Assembly (NCBI GenBank): GCA_013396525.1
Contig: VWYX01000120.1
Span: forward strand, 498,482 to 562,481
Direction: 5' to 3'
DNA length: 64,000 nucleotides
DNA from: Chaetorhynchus papuensis
Taxonomy: Eukaryota; Chordata; Aves; Passeriformes; Rhipiduridae
A program made the translations under genes and the position numbers. Shown piece after piece: positions 22,951-37,958 of the stretch (positions are counted from its first letter, which is position 1; each line of letters opens with the position of its first letter). The notes under the pieces are model-generated. The model saw only the letters and a program-made list of their open reading frames with translations, ran no database searches and had not been told where the DNA came from.

Positions 22951-25944
22951 TGTCTGGAAATTACTGAATTTTTTCCTTATTACAAATTAAGATTCATTAC
23001 AATGAAAATTTAATAGATACAAGATCAACTGAGAATGGGTAATGAATATCAGGTTTTTAACTCCTTAGCTGCTCTGTCTTCAAGAGCAGCTAGCAATGCA
23101 GTTGTAATGCTACTACCATTATTATTGTTATTATTGTTATTATTGTTGTTGTTGTTATTGTTTTTAATACCATCTTAATTACTGCTGAGATTCTATAACT
23201 TCAGTCTCACCAACTGCCTAGAACAAATGCTGCTTATTTTGGGATAACAATAGCATTCCATTGTGTGGATCTTGACATAAAAAGACACGGCATTGAGTAC
23301 TGAAACCCATGCATATAGGAATAACATGGTGGGTGTTTTCCCAAGAGGATCTTAGAGGGAAAGAGCTTTCACAGCACTGTGTTTTGAAGGCTCAGCTTAC
23401 GAACCTGTTTGTGCTTGGCAAGTATCTTTGGCTGAAATTGCATTATTACCTTGCAAGTGGCACGATGCCACTCCAGCAGATGGGCATCAATGTAGGCGTG
23501 CCAGAGAAACAGTACGTGCATTGAGTTGGAGCTTTAGGGCCCAGATACCTCTCCAGGTGTAAGTGCCTATAAATATGGGCATCTTGTTTGAAGGGAGCAT
23601 GTAATTGCAACTTCAGCCAAGTTTGGCATTACTTTTGATGTTCTCAAATACTTCTCATATTACTTAAGAACACAACTTTGTTTGTTCGTCTGTTTCTTGG
23701 TAAATAAGGGCTGTGATTAGCAAGGGTACATGGGTGAGACAGAATGTATTACAGCCATCCACTCTTCCAGTATTCCCTTGGGAAGCATATAGGGATGTAC
23801 ACAAGTACAGCCACAGCCAGAGTGAATTTTCTTATTTAATGTAATAGCTCAACTGAGTGTGGAAGGCAGATTCATGACCTTTCATGCGACGGAAGTGTGC
23901 ATATACTGCAATTTCTTCTGAATAAAACTGCTAATGTTTCAAGGTGCTAGAAGAGTCTTTACTTCTCCCTTGCAATTTTATTGACATTTTTCGCCTAGTT
24001 TTCATTTGTGCCATAGTCTAAATTTTACACTAAATCATTTAAGTTTGCTCTGGAGAGGCTGCAATGCTGCTCCCAGGCACACTGCCATGATTGAATCCAC
24101 AAGTGAACACTTTTGTATGTTCTTAAAAACCTTATATCCTAGTACAGAATGTGAAACAGAGCTCTCAGCCAGTGCACTGCAGTTAAATGCATTTGCCTGG
24201 GGGTATGAAATCAAAATAGAATAGATATTTGTATTAGGATGCAACTATGGATAAAATCAGGAAATAGATACAGCTCTCTGTTTTGAAACATAACGTATAC
24301 ATTTTTTCCAGTAGTTTTGTGTGGTCATGGGTGGGGAATATGTACATGCAGAAAATTTAATGTTTCCTCAAATGATATGCTCAGATTCCAGAAGCAACTG
24401 ATGTGCTATAGCTTGACAAAACTTACTGGATATTAGTTTGTATCACATAAGTATCCACTTCTATGGACTTATCCAAGATTCTTTTTAGTTTTCAGAAAAG
24501 GTTTGAAGTAGATTCTCAGGGTTGATCTTTGCTTGTGTTGAATTTCACACAACAGGGAACTCAGCCTCAATGGATATGTAACCTCATGCACAGCTTGCCA
24601 ATATCCCTGTAAATTTGGGATTATTATGATTTAGGTATAAAAACTTGTGCAAAGTTACATTAATATTGCAGTCGAAAAGTTGGTTTAAATGAGCTTGATA
24701 TGACAAATCAATTTACTGTCTCATTTGACATATTAGTTGTCTTTTTACCACTAAGTGTTCCCTCAGAAAATAACAACAGCAAGAAAAGAGGTGTAGAGGT
24801 GCCCAATTCAGTTGCACGGTGTTTACTTTGAGTTTTATGATACCTGATGTGTGAGACAAAACTAAATTTTAGTAAGTCATGAGGTGCTCATAATGAGCAA
24901 GTAACTTGTTTCTGGGACACAGTAAACAGAGGCTGTCAAAAACTGTAAGATTAATTAATTATGCCCTGCACAAGCTTCAAAATGCCATAGTGATTCACAC
25001 TGTTGGCCTCAGCTGCTATTCACTATACCATCTTCCATATTTTCAGCCTAAGAACCATGCACACAACATTGACCAAAAAAAACCATAATTTTACTGTGAA
25101 GTCACTGTTAATGAACCAGCACTCCAGAACAGATGTACAGGTTGTGTGGCAAAGATCATAACCACATAACATCAGGTACAAGGTCCTGTGGTCATACATG
25201 ATTTCTGTGTAAGCTTTATACCTATCAATCTGCAAGAAAGTGCATGGAATGCAATTTTATTGAGTTCAAGATGTCACTGTAGTAAACCACAGGCCATCCA
25301 CAGAAACTAGAGCCAATAGTAAACCACCTCTGGAGACCAACTGCAGAAAATCCCTTGAGAAACTTAGAGTGGTTGTGCTGCATGGGAGCAGCTGAAGCCT
25401 ATGAACCTTCTGATGATGACAGTAGTGTAATAGACGGTGAAACTTTGCCCACTTAGCTGACCACCACATAAAGAAGCAGATCAACTCCTAGAAAGAAGGA
25501 CACTTCTCTTCATTAAAATTTAAAATGGTTCCTCAATTGCTTTTGTACTTCTACAGAGTGAAATTAGGACCTTGTTGGGAAAATCATGATTAGGACAGAA
25601 AATTATTTTCTAACTCTAGGTAATTGTAATGCTATAATAGCTCAATAAAAGTGTAGTTCAAAGTGACACACTTCCATATTTTGCTAAAAAAAGTTTTATC
25701 AGAAGGTCTCAGTCTGCTCTGTGACTTACTAAGTGTTTCTTACATCGATAACAAGAAATGGAACTAAGCAGAAAACTGGTAACACAGGTGAGTTAGTTGC
25801 ACTAAAACACCCTTTGAAGTTCCCCCATGAGCACTGCTATCTCTTAACAATCACAACAGGACATGGGCCAGCAAATGCATTCCAGGTTTCACCGATATCT
25901 CCATCATTCTTTCTCATCAGCTAAGTCACAAAAAGATCATATGG
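22951..25944. other. Unique AT-rich DNA
   Basis: Apart from the ATT/GTT simple repeat at 23118 I recognise no gene, RNA gene or interspersed repeat. Open frames here are short and lack domains. Confidence 0.45.
23118..23165. repeat. Compound ATT/GTT trinucleotide repeat
   Basis: The stretch is made of ATT, GTTATT and GTT units repeated without other bases. It is a compound microsatellite. Confidence 0.92.
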
Positions 25945-26045
25945 CAATTCAGATGTGAAGGGACCTCAGGAGGACTGTAGTCCAACCCTCTGCTCAAAGC
26001 AGGATCAGCTTTAAGATCAAACCAGGTTGCTCAGCATGTTTGACA
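25945..26045 (-). mobile_element. CR1 LINE fragment, short and reversed
   Basis: The sequence GAAGGGACCTCAGGAGGAC, followed by AGTCCAACCCTCTGCTCAAAGC and CCAGGTTGCTCAG, is the reverse complement of a CR1 3' untranslated region. Only about 100 bases remain. Confidence 0.82.
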
Positions 26046-29000
26046 AATTCATCACGTTAGGCTAAATTTGAAAGTCTTTACTCAGTTCTTAGGCAGACTA
26101 CTGGCATAAAGGATTGAGAAGCTGTCCAATTTCTTAGTTGCCATTTTTGTGGCACATTTTCATTTCCATTTGTCTTTGGTTTATAGCCTCTGGTTATGTT
26201 AAGTAGCTCTACATACACATGAAAGGCCTGCAGGAAAACTTCAAGTATAAACTCAGGAAGCACCAAATGACATTTAAAAACCTGTTACTGGCTTTGTTCT
26301 GTTAAATACATGGTGGACAAACACAGATTCAATATCACTATTTTCCTGAAACTAATGCTTCGTCAAATCATAATTTCATCATTTGAACTTGAAATGACAT
26401 TATGAGAAGTACAGGCTGTTATGACCAATCATACACAACATAGAGGGACAAGAAAGCTGCTTTAAGAAGACTTGAATAGGTTCAGGGAATTCAGCATTAA
26501 TTTTACTAAGATGAAGAAAGGAGGAAGGCTGTGAGGAAACCTTCTGAAAACACCAGAAAATATTTTCTTATGGCTGATGAAGAGAAGAAAGCAAAAGCAA
26601 TATCACTGTGGATTTACATAAAGCACATAGCCATAAAGACAGCTAAGAGAACAAAGCACAAAGAAAGCTGTTAGAGGGAAAGTCCAAGCTGAGAAAGACA
26701 TTCAGAACGGAAAGCATGATAATGACAAACAACTAAGTCATATTCAGAACTTGTTAAAACACTGACCAATACTGCCTATAGAGAAGGGCTGGACCTATGA
26801 ACCCTCTCATTGCAGGAGTCCATGGGCCCTGTGCTGGAGCTCCACGTGTGAATGGGACAGGCATTCATTGCTGGAGAATGCCTAGAATCTATCCAAGGAG
26901 AAGTTGTATGTAAAAGGTAGACCATGGCTCCATGTTAATGTCTGAAAAATCCCAGTGGCAGTACAGTTTGTGATAAATAACAACTTCATATATCCTACTT
27001 GCCTCCACTCATTTGAAAGCTGAATTGGTTTGTGACTGCTGTAAGGAATTTGAAATCAGATTGCTCAGAGGAAATCTCAAAACTGTGCATTCTTACAGAA
27101 ACAAATAGTATCAGAGGGCAAGTGCAGTTTGCCTGAATCCCAACTGCTCTGTCATGACAGCATTCCGGAGTACCAGTTATTTTTTTAAAATCAGCAAGGT
27201 ACCAACACATGCTTTGTAAAAGCTGATGAGGTACATGGCTTCTGCTGGATATAAATTCTCTCTATCAGTGCAGATAAACAATGAACTGAGAAACAAAAAC
27301 AGCTGTATGTGATGATTTCCTTGATAGCTGCAAACTTATAAACTGATTTTTTTTTTCCCCAGAAAATTCACTAAAAAAACACAGCACTCCAACAACTTAG
27401 AGGCTTTACATTTCTGTCAGCCTGACAAGTCGTTACCATCTAAGGTATGCAGCAACCCAGCTATGGATCAAAAGGAAATTAGAATCCAGATTATTTTTGA
27501 TTAACCATTATCCTTTGAGACATCAGAATCTGATACTTTGTTGAGATATTTGTAGTTACCAGCAAGAGAGAATACCTCTTGAGTGGCTCCATTCCTTCTT
27601 TTCTGTGAAAACTCACAAGATAATGATGAGTCATTGCTCCCTTGAACAGAGAAGATACCACAGGGACCCACGTTACTCCCCTTGCTCAGCATGTGAGAAA
27701 AAAACTCCAGATGTTTAGAGATGAGACATGGTTTGCAATATATTCACCTGAGGAATCACTTCTCTTTTTGTGTCAAACTGCCAGCTTTGGATCAGAGGCT
27801 GTGTTGGAGCTCGTTGAATATGAAAGAATGGCTTAGCCAGCAGGTTTTTGTCTGTACGAGGAATTTGGCTTGGGAATTAAGTCTGCCAGGTCCATCAAAT
27901 CCCCTTTGCCTTTGGGAAGAGAAATAGTTTCTGAAATGAAGAGGCTTCATTTTTTGCTCTGGAGGGGTTTCTTATCTCTTTTCAGGAATTTATTTTCTAC
28001 TCTCTGAAGAATCTTTATATATATATTTGGAGAAATTACATCAGGGAACTGAGATCTTCAGGTGAGCATAAAGCTGTGTTGTATGAACTTTTTTAAAAAG
28101 TCATCTGTTTTATTTCAAAAATAAAAGGGCTCATTTTGTTTTACAATATCAGATATTGGCCTGATTTTAATAATGTGAATTGTGCAGATGTTGGTGAGCA
28201 AATATAATGATAATTCAGTTTTGTTTCTGGGATCACTGGCACACGTAGTAACTTGACTCTCTGAACTGACAATGGACACACCTTTTTTTAAAAGATATTT
28301 TTGGTGTCCTTAGATAAACAGAGAATGGTTCCACACTGACAGCACCCGGAAAAACGGCAACTTACTCACTGTGTAGACTGAAAAAATTACCAATTCCTCC
28401 TCAAGGAAGGAAAGTGGGAAGTAGGCCTATTTTTTCTGATTTTTTGTAAAAAGGGATTTGTAGGTTGTTACAAGTTATATGGTTTCACACATTCTTTTTT
28501 GCTTCAGAGCCCCTTTCAGAAGAGAGGTACTCTCTCTGCTCCTAGGGCAACACTAGAGTCCTGCACCAGACCCAGTGTTTGCACTCAGAAAGGCAGATCT
28601 CATCTCCAAAACCAAGCGTGTATATTAGATAACTTGAAATCGCACAGCCAGTCCCTGAAAAAAAACTCCCTTCTACTGCACACTCCAAACCTCCAACAGG
28701 GCCTGGGGAGAAAGGTGGTCATGTTGTACACCAGGTTACAGCTCTGCTCTGCTGTACTGCTTCTCGAGGTTCACTTCAGGGGCAGTTTTGCTTTTCCAAT
28801 AACTAGGCTATGGCACAGGCCCCAGCAAAGCAGGAAATACAGTCGGGTTTTTTCCTGCCCTTTGAGTTATTGCTTATTTTTCTGGATACTACTTGCTTTT
28901 ATACAAGATTTGTGAGAGAAGCAAAATTATTTGTTGTTGAAAATTAACTCCAAAACACTCAAATGCCAGAATAGTATTTCTGTGCTTGTGCTTATTTTCA

Positions 29001-29311
29001 TGTTCCAGTTTCCCTTTACACCGGAGTTGAAGCAATGACATTAAACTCTTGCTCCATGGACTAGTTCTTAAAATAGGACTATCCTAAAATACAAAAAAAA
29101 AGAGAAGTTTTTCTTTCCCTTGAGTGAACAGGAGAGGGATATTCTGGTGATACACCCTCTCCCTGTGCTGAAGTATAAACCTTTACATTCTGCATAGAAT
29201 CTAATGAGAAGTTCCAATCTTTACCTTAGTGTTAGCAAGAAACTGAATTATTATCTTTAAACCATTCCTTTGAAAGAATGAAGAGTAAAAGTTACAATGT
29301 TTTTCTGCATA
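26046..29311. other. Unique DNA without recognised gene
   Basis: No recognised gene or element. An A/G-rich stretch near 26440-26740 and a TA run near 28016 are compositional only. The 138-codon open frame at 28499-28915 starts at a non-ATG codon and has random-looking composition, so I do not call it. Confidence 0.45.
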
Positions 29312-29349
29312 GATAATAGAAGTCTTTAAAGATAATAGAAGTCTTTAAA
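29312..29349. repeat. Exact 19-bp tandem duplication
   Basis: GATAATAGAAGTCTTTAAA occurs twice in direct succession with no mismatch, indicating a recent local duplication. Confidence 0.95.
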
Positions 29350-32300
29350 ATCAGAATAGCAATACTATAGAAGTAAAAAATTAAGCAAGACAGTTTAATT
29401 CTTCTTGCAAAGTTTCTACTTTGCTACAGTGATGTGCAAAATAACAACAAACAAACAAGCAAACAAACTTACCAGCAGTAAGAGTCATCCTTAAGGTCAC
29501 AAACCTAACCAAAATCATGACCAATTTATGTCTTCAAAGAAAATGCCTCATCTAGTGCACTAAGCTACCAGTATATAACACCAGGGGATTTTACTGCATT
29601 AAGCTCTAGAAGGAAATGAAATTCCTATACTCTCCTATTATGGATCCAGCCTCTGTTAGGTCTACAGAATTTGAGTTTCATTGCCCAATTTGCATTCACT
29701 GACACTTCAAAATTCGATAATGGAAGACTAGTCTGACAGTATTTGGGCCTCTTTTTCCTCATCTTTGGTTACATTAATTCATAATTCTGTGATTTGCCAC
29801 CTTCATTTAGAGTGTTTCAGTCTGTTACCTGTTATCTATCCGAGAGTAGCAGCTTAAATGAAAGAGGAAAGGTAATTAATTAACATAAAGACATATAAAT
29901 CTTCAGAGACATCTATTTACAAAAAAAGCTATAGTTTTTGTGAACCTATTAAGGCAGGAGATTCTGCATCAGACAGCAACAATTGTCTTAGAAGTTATTA
30001 TTTTCTAAAATATATCATGCTAATCTCACCAGTTACAAGTACATTACTAGGTACTGCTTCAGATGTGAGTAACCAGCCAGACACAAGGTCGTGTAAGTTA
30101 TTTCAATTAGAAGAGGAATCTGGCGAGGGAATCACATGTCTCTGACGTTCAGATGTTTATATATGAGGGAGCAGAAAATCTTGCCCCTTGTTAGAAGTGA
30201 AGTAGCACGCAGTTGGAATGAAGAGAGAGCACACCGAGAGGCAATGTTACACGCACTAGGACAAAGCAAATGTGCACCCTGGCTTATCTCACAGTAACTT
30301 CTTCATGTACCCATGGCCTCGGTGGCACCTTGAAACCAATGGTATCCTTCACGTGTTAAAGTCAGGTACTTGAATTATATGTTGTCGTAAGAAGAATAAA
30401 AAGCTCATTTAGACTGCAGTGCCGTGACTTATTATGAGTGCAGTAAACAAAAGCTTTCACATTTTTGCTGTTTAACAACAAACTTACAGTTTGAAAATTA
30501 AAATTTGAGAGTTTTTCTTTCCTCCCTTAAAAATACTGAAAGGGAAAGACAAAACTGAATTTTTAATGTGAACCCTTTATATTCTACTTTCCTGCCACTC
30601 CTTGGGAGTTTTATGTTTCTCAAAAAAAGCCTCAGAGAAATCAAGAAAATTGTATTCTCATGAACTGTTTTGAATATGGTTTTTCCTTCAGAGGTTTCTA
30701 TGAGCTTAAAATACAAATTTCTGGCAATATTTATCAAAACACATTAAAAATTACATTTTAAAAATGAACAAGGTTTTGTCTTTTGAGTGTTCCACTTCAG
30801 AGAATGCTTGCATGGGATCAGGCCTTCTCTGTCATGCATGATGCCACCAGCCATAATGCTTTGCTGACATGTTATGCACTCCAGCCTGTTCCCAGCACAG
30901 AAGACAAACTAGGAGTCTCACGCCTCAGTACAGAACTCTGGACTTCCTAACTGACAGTATGTAGTTGAGGCAAGGAAGAAATAATCAAAAAAAAAGTCTT
31001 TTGTCAGCTTCTGCTGGAAAAAAAAATAATTTACATAGCAGCATTTTAAAGGAAAATTTGGCACCACTACCCACAGGTCCCTCTTTACAGAAACTGTAGT
31101 ATTGATCAAAAACCTCACACTAGTAAAAAAAATGCAACTCAGTTATCCTGTATTGTAATTGCAGAAAAAATCTGACAGTGGAAACCCCGAAAACCTCTCA
31201 GCAGCTCGGAATGTCTGCTGGGCTATGAAGTTTGACTGACTCTGGTACGTTGCTGTTATGAATATAGTTGCTATGGAAGGAATGTTTAGTGCTGTCTGTC
31301 TTCTAAAGGGGTCATGATTTCGAAACATGTCAAATAACACTGGTGGCTTAATGTCTGCAAATAGTACTACATTTAACATTTTCTATACACAGTGAATGTT
31401 GTTGTTCATAATTATTATTCAGAAATTACCTAAAAATATTTTATGAAAAAAATAGAGAATCTGCTTAAATATTCATTAAAATAAACAATACATAAATTTA
31501 TTTTACAAGGTAATAGGTAATAAGAAAGTAATTACATATTTAGAGCTTTAACAAATGGAATTTCAGTACATGAAAGACATATTTTGAATTAGGCCAACTC
31601 TATTGTTCTCCAAAGCAATGACAATATTTTCACTTACTGTCCACCAGAACATCATTACACTGCACTGACTTCTTTTCCTCCCTCAAACAAAAAAAGCCTC
31701 CAGAGTAGACACTTTCCATCTCAGTTGTCATCAAGTTTCTTAATGCAGTATTTGGCTCTAAGAAAGATCAAACATAAGCAATGGTTTAAAAACTGAGCCA
31801 GTTGTGGGCTAAAAGTTTGTGAAAGCATGATCCGGTAGAGGACAACTAAAGATAAGACTAAAAGTATTCTGTCCCCATTATGATCTTCTCTACCAACTAT
31901 TTATATGCTTCAATCCCTTAATTAGCATCTTGCTAGTTCTCAAATTACAGGCTCCAAGAGAAGACTGGTATGGGATGGACGTTCCCCAAGGTTCAGGGAT
32001 ACCTTAATCCTATGCAAAAATGTAGCAGGACAGAGAGGCCAGAGGTGGTGTAAAACACCACTGGAAAGAGGATTGATGACTACATTATGCTGCTTTATGC
32101 TGGCTGGACATAGCTGTTTAGAATACGGTCTCCAAGCCAGGGCTAGGAGGTCAGATTGCCCGCTTGCAAAGAGCATTTCAATTTATGAAATTCTTTGCTA
32201 TCTGAATGACAAAAATTGAGTGCTGTTCCCCATTTTTTTAAATGACATGGAATGGCTCATCCAGGACACAGTAATATCTGGCTGGCAACACACAAAATTC

Positions 32301-35300
32301 AACTGAACTGAATATTTTATAATATCCTTCATGCTTTATATGAGTTAGTCCCCAAAATTATGGCTGTTATTTTTGCTTGCACCCTTCTGTTAGTTACAAA
32401 AAGGAGTTTTGCTACACAGAGAGCCGGTCAAGAGATTTTTATGCTTCCTAAACAACAAACAAGACCAGGTCTTTTAGAACTATCAGTTTAATACCAAGGC
32501 GGACAAAGAATCAACTTTTTGCAATGAATAAAGTTGTAATTTTACAATTAGTACTTGAAAATGAGCCAAAAAGGTCACATTCCTACTGTAGTGATTTCTC
32601 AGGCTGGAATATAAAGCATCATACACAAACAATAAAATCAGCATAGCCCTGGCAAGTGTTTCTGGTTCTCTTAAAATTCATCCCTTTGTGTCTTAATCTG
32701 CAGGAAAAAGGGCAGTCTGTCCTGCTGGCACACATACTTTTCATGATTTTTAAGAAGAACTTTTTCACAGCTGACTTGACGTTTGTATTCCACATGCCAG
32801 CAATGTCTTCACTAAGCGTGTGAGTAGAGTAACAATACATATACAATGCAGTGTGTCACTTAGTAATATATCATGGTGTAAAAGAAGATTAATGACATCA
32901 TCCAGGTAAGGGACAGGATTTGCCTAATATGAGAAATGCAATCATTTAAAAACACAGAAAGAAGAAGAGTGATGATGGAATCTGGGCAGAAGGCATGTAA
33001 AGGACAAGAAGCCCATTACAGATGTCCCTATTTAGGAATATGTGGCCTGATTTGGACTCCTAACTCTGAGGGAGAAAAAGAGTAGCAGAAAACCGGTGAC
33101 TTGGCAGACGCATGCTGCAGAAGATGACTGATGTCTTTCTATTCTTCATCAAACAAAATTCAGGGATTTCTTGTGTTTTACTGACCACATCAGAAACAAA
33201 TTAGAAGTAATAATGTAATAACTGACAGTTTGCCCCACAGTTAGGCTATGCTTACAATTGTTAGTTTATTTTTATTACCATATAGCCTAGCAGTGTTTGT
33301 TGCAGAGCAGGATTTCATTGTGATAAAGGTTGCACAAGCCCAGAACAAAAACATGACTCCTGATTGAATGTCCTTCAGTCTAAGGACTAAACAAAAGGCA
33401 GTGGAAGGGTATGGACTTATGGAGAATTATGACATGACAATGTTCATCAGCAGCATCACTGACATCCGTTCATTTAGTGACCCAAAGGTCTACCTCTTGC
33501 AGGCTCCTTTGCAAAGGAAAGTTTTAAAGCAGACTTTTGAAGTCTTAAAGACAACTTTTCAAATGTGCATGGGATTTCCTTCCTATAGCATGAGACAGGG
33601 TAATAGTATATTAAAAAAATATGTCGAGTAAAACCTGCAAGCTGAGAGTATTGGGAGATTTTTTTCACGAGACGGAACCAAAGATGCAAACATCCATGCA
33701 GAGGAAAGTATCCAAGTAGCAGGGAAATGAAGTAGTTTAGATTAGCAAAGGAAAAAGAAAGAAGCAAAGAATGGTGTGGATATGGATGGAATCAGGAGAA
33801 CAGGTTAGATCAGCACTGCCATTATTTCCACTGTTACTCTCCATGTTTATTGCTAAATAAATTGTGATTCATGTTTCTCAACCATGATCAAACTAGAGTA
33901 AACTTCCTATGCTTAAACTCAAAATGTTTATTGTACAGTGCCACTGAATCCATCAGCATATATGCAAAAATGAACCATACCTAGCCAAACAGAGCAACTC
34001 AACGAATGCCACGTAAATTTAGCAAATGGAACACCATCACATCACCCAGCCTGGAACATACTTTCAAATACCAATGCACACTTGCAAATAAAACCCCTCC
34101 AAAACTGAAGTAAATAGTAATTTCTAGCTAAATGCTGCTGGGTTAAATATTTTATTAAAAATGGGGGGCAGGGAAATAAATTAAACTACTGATAGAATTT
34201 GAAATAGATTTCCTAGCATCCTAAAAAGAGATCCATCCCCTTCACTTTACCATTGTAGCCTGTTTCAGGAGGGCCATTTGCTTATGAAATTCGGTTACTG
34301 TTTATAACATGACACCAGCTGAAATGTAAAATCATGATCAAAGTACAATAAAGTTCACTGAAATCACAGTTTGTATACAGATATTCAGTCTTCAACTGAA
34401 GAATTTTCTCTTTCCTTCTCTCATACACATACATTTTGCCTGCAACAGCACCTAGAATAAGTACATTTTCCATGGCTATTTGACTCACAACTTAGCCAGA
34501 CTACACTAACTGATAGTGCTTATTTTCTTGGAAAGCATGTTTTCTGGGCACTGACGAGCACAATTTTTCTGAGTGCAGGGCCCAGCACTGGGGGGAAAAA
34601 TAATCAAAATTTGCCACCTATTAAACTAAATGTCCTTGATGCTTTGTGCAGACAAAAATATTCTCCCCTTAACCCCCAAGTCCATTAACTTTAGAAGAGC
34701 AGTTCTGCAATTGCTGGTCTCCCATGATGCCCTTTTCACAGCAACGTGATAAGCTCTCAATACACAGTGAGTTGTTTTTTGGAGCTTAATGTAGGATATA
34801 TGGTAGCTTCTTACCTTCTTAACCCTCTGGAATTCCCAGGATTTGTATACTGTGTGTTTTCCTTATCTGTTTTTCTAAGAGTTCCACCTAGAATTTAAGA
34901 ATTTATAAATTTATTATCTTTCCCATGCTTAGTCAATAGATAAGAATTGCACTTTAACTTTCCTTCACAGTTTTTTTTTTATTGTCAAGATAGTTCAAGT
35001 TACTTGTTGCTCCAGGCTGTCTGTTAATTTGTTCATTCTTTCAGTGTTGGCATGCTTTACATATCCATGGGCATAAAGCATAGAGTGTTCCTGGTAACAG
35101 GAAGCATTTTAATTTAATCCACAGAGCCTGAATTGAGGCAGGCAGCAGAGCCATGGCTTTACAGAAAACACAGCCACGCTGCCTGCATGGCCTGACAACT
35201 TTAAAGACAACTTTCAAGTTCTTGTCCTAGTCTGTTGTAGTGTTAATGCAAACACCAACATCGATTTTTGGGAGATGCTCTTTTCATTCTTACCTAACTA

Positions 35301-37950
35301 GGAACAGAAAGTGGATACTCCTAAAAGCTTTATAAAGAAGTACTGCTATGGTTTTCACTAACAACAAACTAGAAATATCAGGTTCAATACTGAAGTGAAG
35401 CAGTCATTTCACATCATTTTTTCTTGAATGATTCCTCTTTAGAGTTGGGCTGCCTATCTTTTCAAACCTCTCAACTCCTTCATTTACCTTCTCCCTTTAA
35501 ACTCTTTCCTTTCTTCTGCTGAATATTTCTGTGAAATCTTGCCAATGCTTTTGGGTCCTATATACCAATGATCTGGATTGCACCATTATTTATTTTACTA
35601 TTTCTTCCTAAGTATAAACATTAAAAGCATACAAGCATATGAGAGACTAGTTAGGCACCATGTCACAGTGTCACATTCCCCTTTCTGGTCAAGATCCAGA
35701 ATACATGATTGTATTCTGCCATTTGACATCAATTTGTCTGAAAGCACTTGCCTGCAGTTTCAACACTTCTCAAATTAGGACATATCTATCCATAATATAA
35801 CCGGTTCACTCAAGGAAAGCCACATTAAAATGCTCCTTAGATTAATCTGTACAGACTGTTTTCCATATGTTCCTTAAATATGACAGTAGGATTGAATTCA
35901 AAATGTCAACACATTTCATATTAATGAAGTTTAAAAAAAGCTTATTCTAGTGCATTTGAATTTGGTTGAACTGAAACTGATTGAGAAATTAGAAAAGTGT
36001 TGGTGAAAAAATGACCTCTGAGGAGGGTACTTCTGGGGAAAATCTGCATCAGAGTGCTTGCAGCACTGCCCAGCAGTGAAGGACTCTCGGCACTGAGGAT
36101 GAATGAATGAATGATTGAACGAAACCTTCCTCTGCCCCATCAATAACACTAGTTTGTATCAGGCACTTCTCCTCTACATTTCCTTTCGTCCCTCTTCCCT
36201 TGGCAAAAATCACACAGGCAGAGCAGCTGTGGTAAATTTTGAGCTCCTTCCTAGAGCTACTACTACAGGAGTCTTCACTGTGCTGTGGAAGCCAGGACAG
36301 GCCTGGGTGTAATTCTGGTTCTTTGTTGATATCTTATTATTCTTGCAAATACATCTCCGAGTTTACTTGGAAATTTACATAACTGTGAAGAGGATGGTTG
36401 CCTTGCATATATGAGTAGGGAATAGGATACCCTTGGGTAAATCTGGTAAAGAAATACATTAATATTTGCGAAAAAGCATTATAGTTGTGAAATACCTGAT
36501 TATATGATAGAGTTGTTCTCTGCTAACAAGCAAGTCGGCACGGCGTAAAACAGCTACAAGGCATTAATAAAGTGCCAGACTCCCACATAAGAGTCAGGCT
36601 GTGCTCCTTTACACATCAAGACTCTGTCCTGATAAACATGGCTGTGTGTAGCAGAAATACACTGGCCCACCCTTAGTTAGTGCCAGATGACTTAAAAGAG
36701 TATCTGCCCCACAGACAGTTCTTTTTTCAGAACAAGAACCTTTAGAGCACAGGAATAATTAGTGTCTACTGTCCAAAAGGTCTGGCCCATGACTACAGCT
36801 GGGTTTCCCTGGCTTCATGTGGGCAAACAAGGAACTGGGTCAGAAGAGAGGGGCAGAGCCTTCTTTAGATTAACTGTTAAAGCAAGGAGGTCCAGCTTTT
36901 CCCCTGCAAGCAACTGGGACCACCTCTGACTAATCACTGACTCTGGATTGCTCACAACTCCAGAAAAGATCACACAAAGGTATTAGAAAAAGGGAAATAG
37001 GACAAGACACAAAACACAGGTTCATGAGGCTATACAATACCTGGCAATTTTGAGGACACCAACATAGCTGTGCCCTTGTGCACAGTACTGAGTGTGGACA
37101 CCTGCATCAGCTCAAAGTGACAGAAATCAGTGAGAGTGGTAACTGTGAAATTACCTCTCCGATACTTTCCAATACTCCGTGTATGAGCTTTTAACATAGA
37201 TGTGATGCCACAGCCCCCACCTTGTCCTTTTAGTGTCTTGTCCCTAATGAGTTCTTATTATAGCTCAGTGCACAGAAGCATCCTGCCCAGACATTGTATT
37301 GCTAAATTCTCTGGGCTTTCAGAAAACCTGTGATGAAAGAAGATTCAAGAAAGGAGAGTTATTTTAATGTTTGGAATCCCATATATTTAACAGCATTTCA
37401 CTACATGTTATCACTCATCTAACACTGAGTTCTGTGTGAACTCAACAAAAGAGGAAAATAGACAGAAGAGAAAAAAGGAAGAAGCAGGGCTTCTACTGCT
37501 CGTGCACATGGTAGCAGGGGGCTTCAGTCAGGCTGAAAAGACAATGGCCTAAAGGAGAAGACGTGGCTGACTACCAAAGACTGTTGTATACACGACACAG
37601 GCTTTGTACTCTTATTTCAGATGACAAGTAGAGTGGATGCTCAAAAGGACTAGCAGTCCAGGAGAGGCAAAAAAAAGTGCATATTAGAAGATCAAACATT
37701 TGACAGCCACTCATATTGCTGGGTCACACAGCCCAGCACACACAACCTAGCTGATGACTGGTGTCTATAGACATAGCTGGTTTTAGTCTCCTCAGAACAC
37801 ACTTGAGTAAATACAAACAAATGAAAGGGATATTTGATTCAAGTACCTAAGGTAACAAGGTACTTGCTTGCTCCACACAAAAGCAGAGCAGATTTGATAT
37901 GTGGGGAATGAATCGTGACAGCTCTGACACTCAGATAGTCCCCCTCCAAG
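29350..37950. other. Long AT-rich stretch without recognised gene
   Basis: About 8.6 kb without a recognisable exon, RNA gene, CpG island or full interspersed repeat. A CAAA-rich run occurs at about 29443-29467. A GGATCAGGCC motif near 30815, like the ends of the MITE-like elements elsewhere in the window, may be a last remnant of one. Open frames are short and domainless. Confidence 0.45.
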
Positions 37951-37958
37951 TGACGTCA
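37951..37958. promoter_or_regulatory. Consensus CRE palindrome
   Basis: The 8-base sequence TGACGTCA is the full consensus binding site of CREB/ATF proteins and is uncommon in AT-rich DNA because it contains CpG. A GTATATTAG segment lies about 30 bases downstream. No transcript can be recognised nearby, so activity is inference. Confidence 0.35.

Noticed and set aside
28499..28915. 138-codon plus-strand open frame as a gene
   Set aside because: It has a non-ATG start, random-looking composition, no domain, and no promoter or splice signals.
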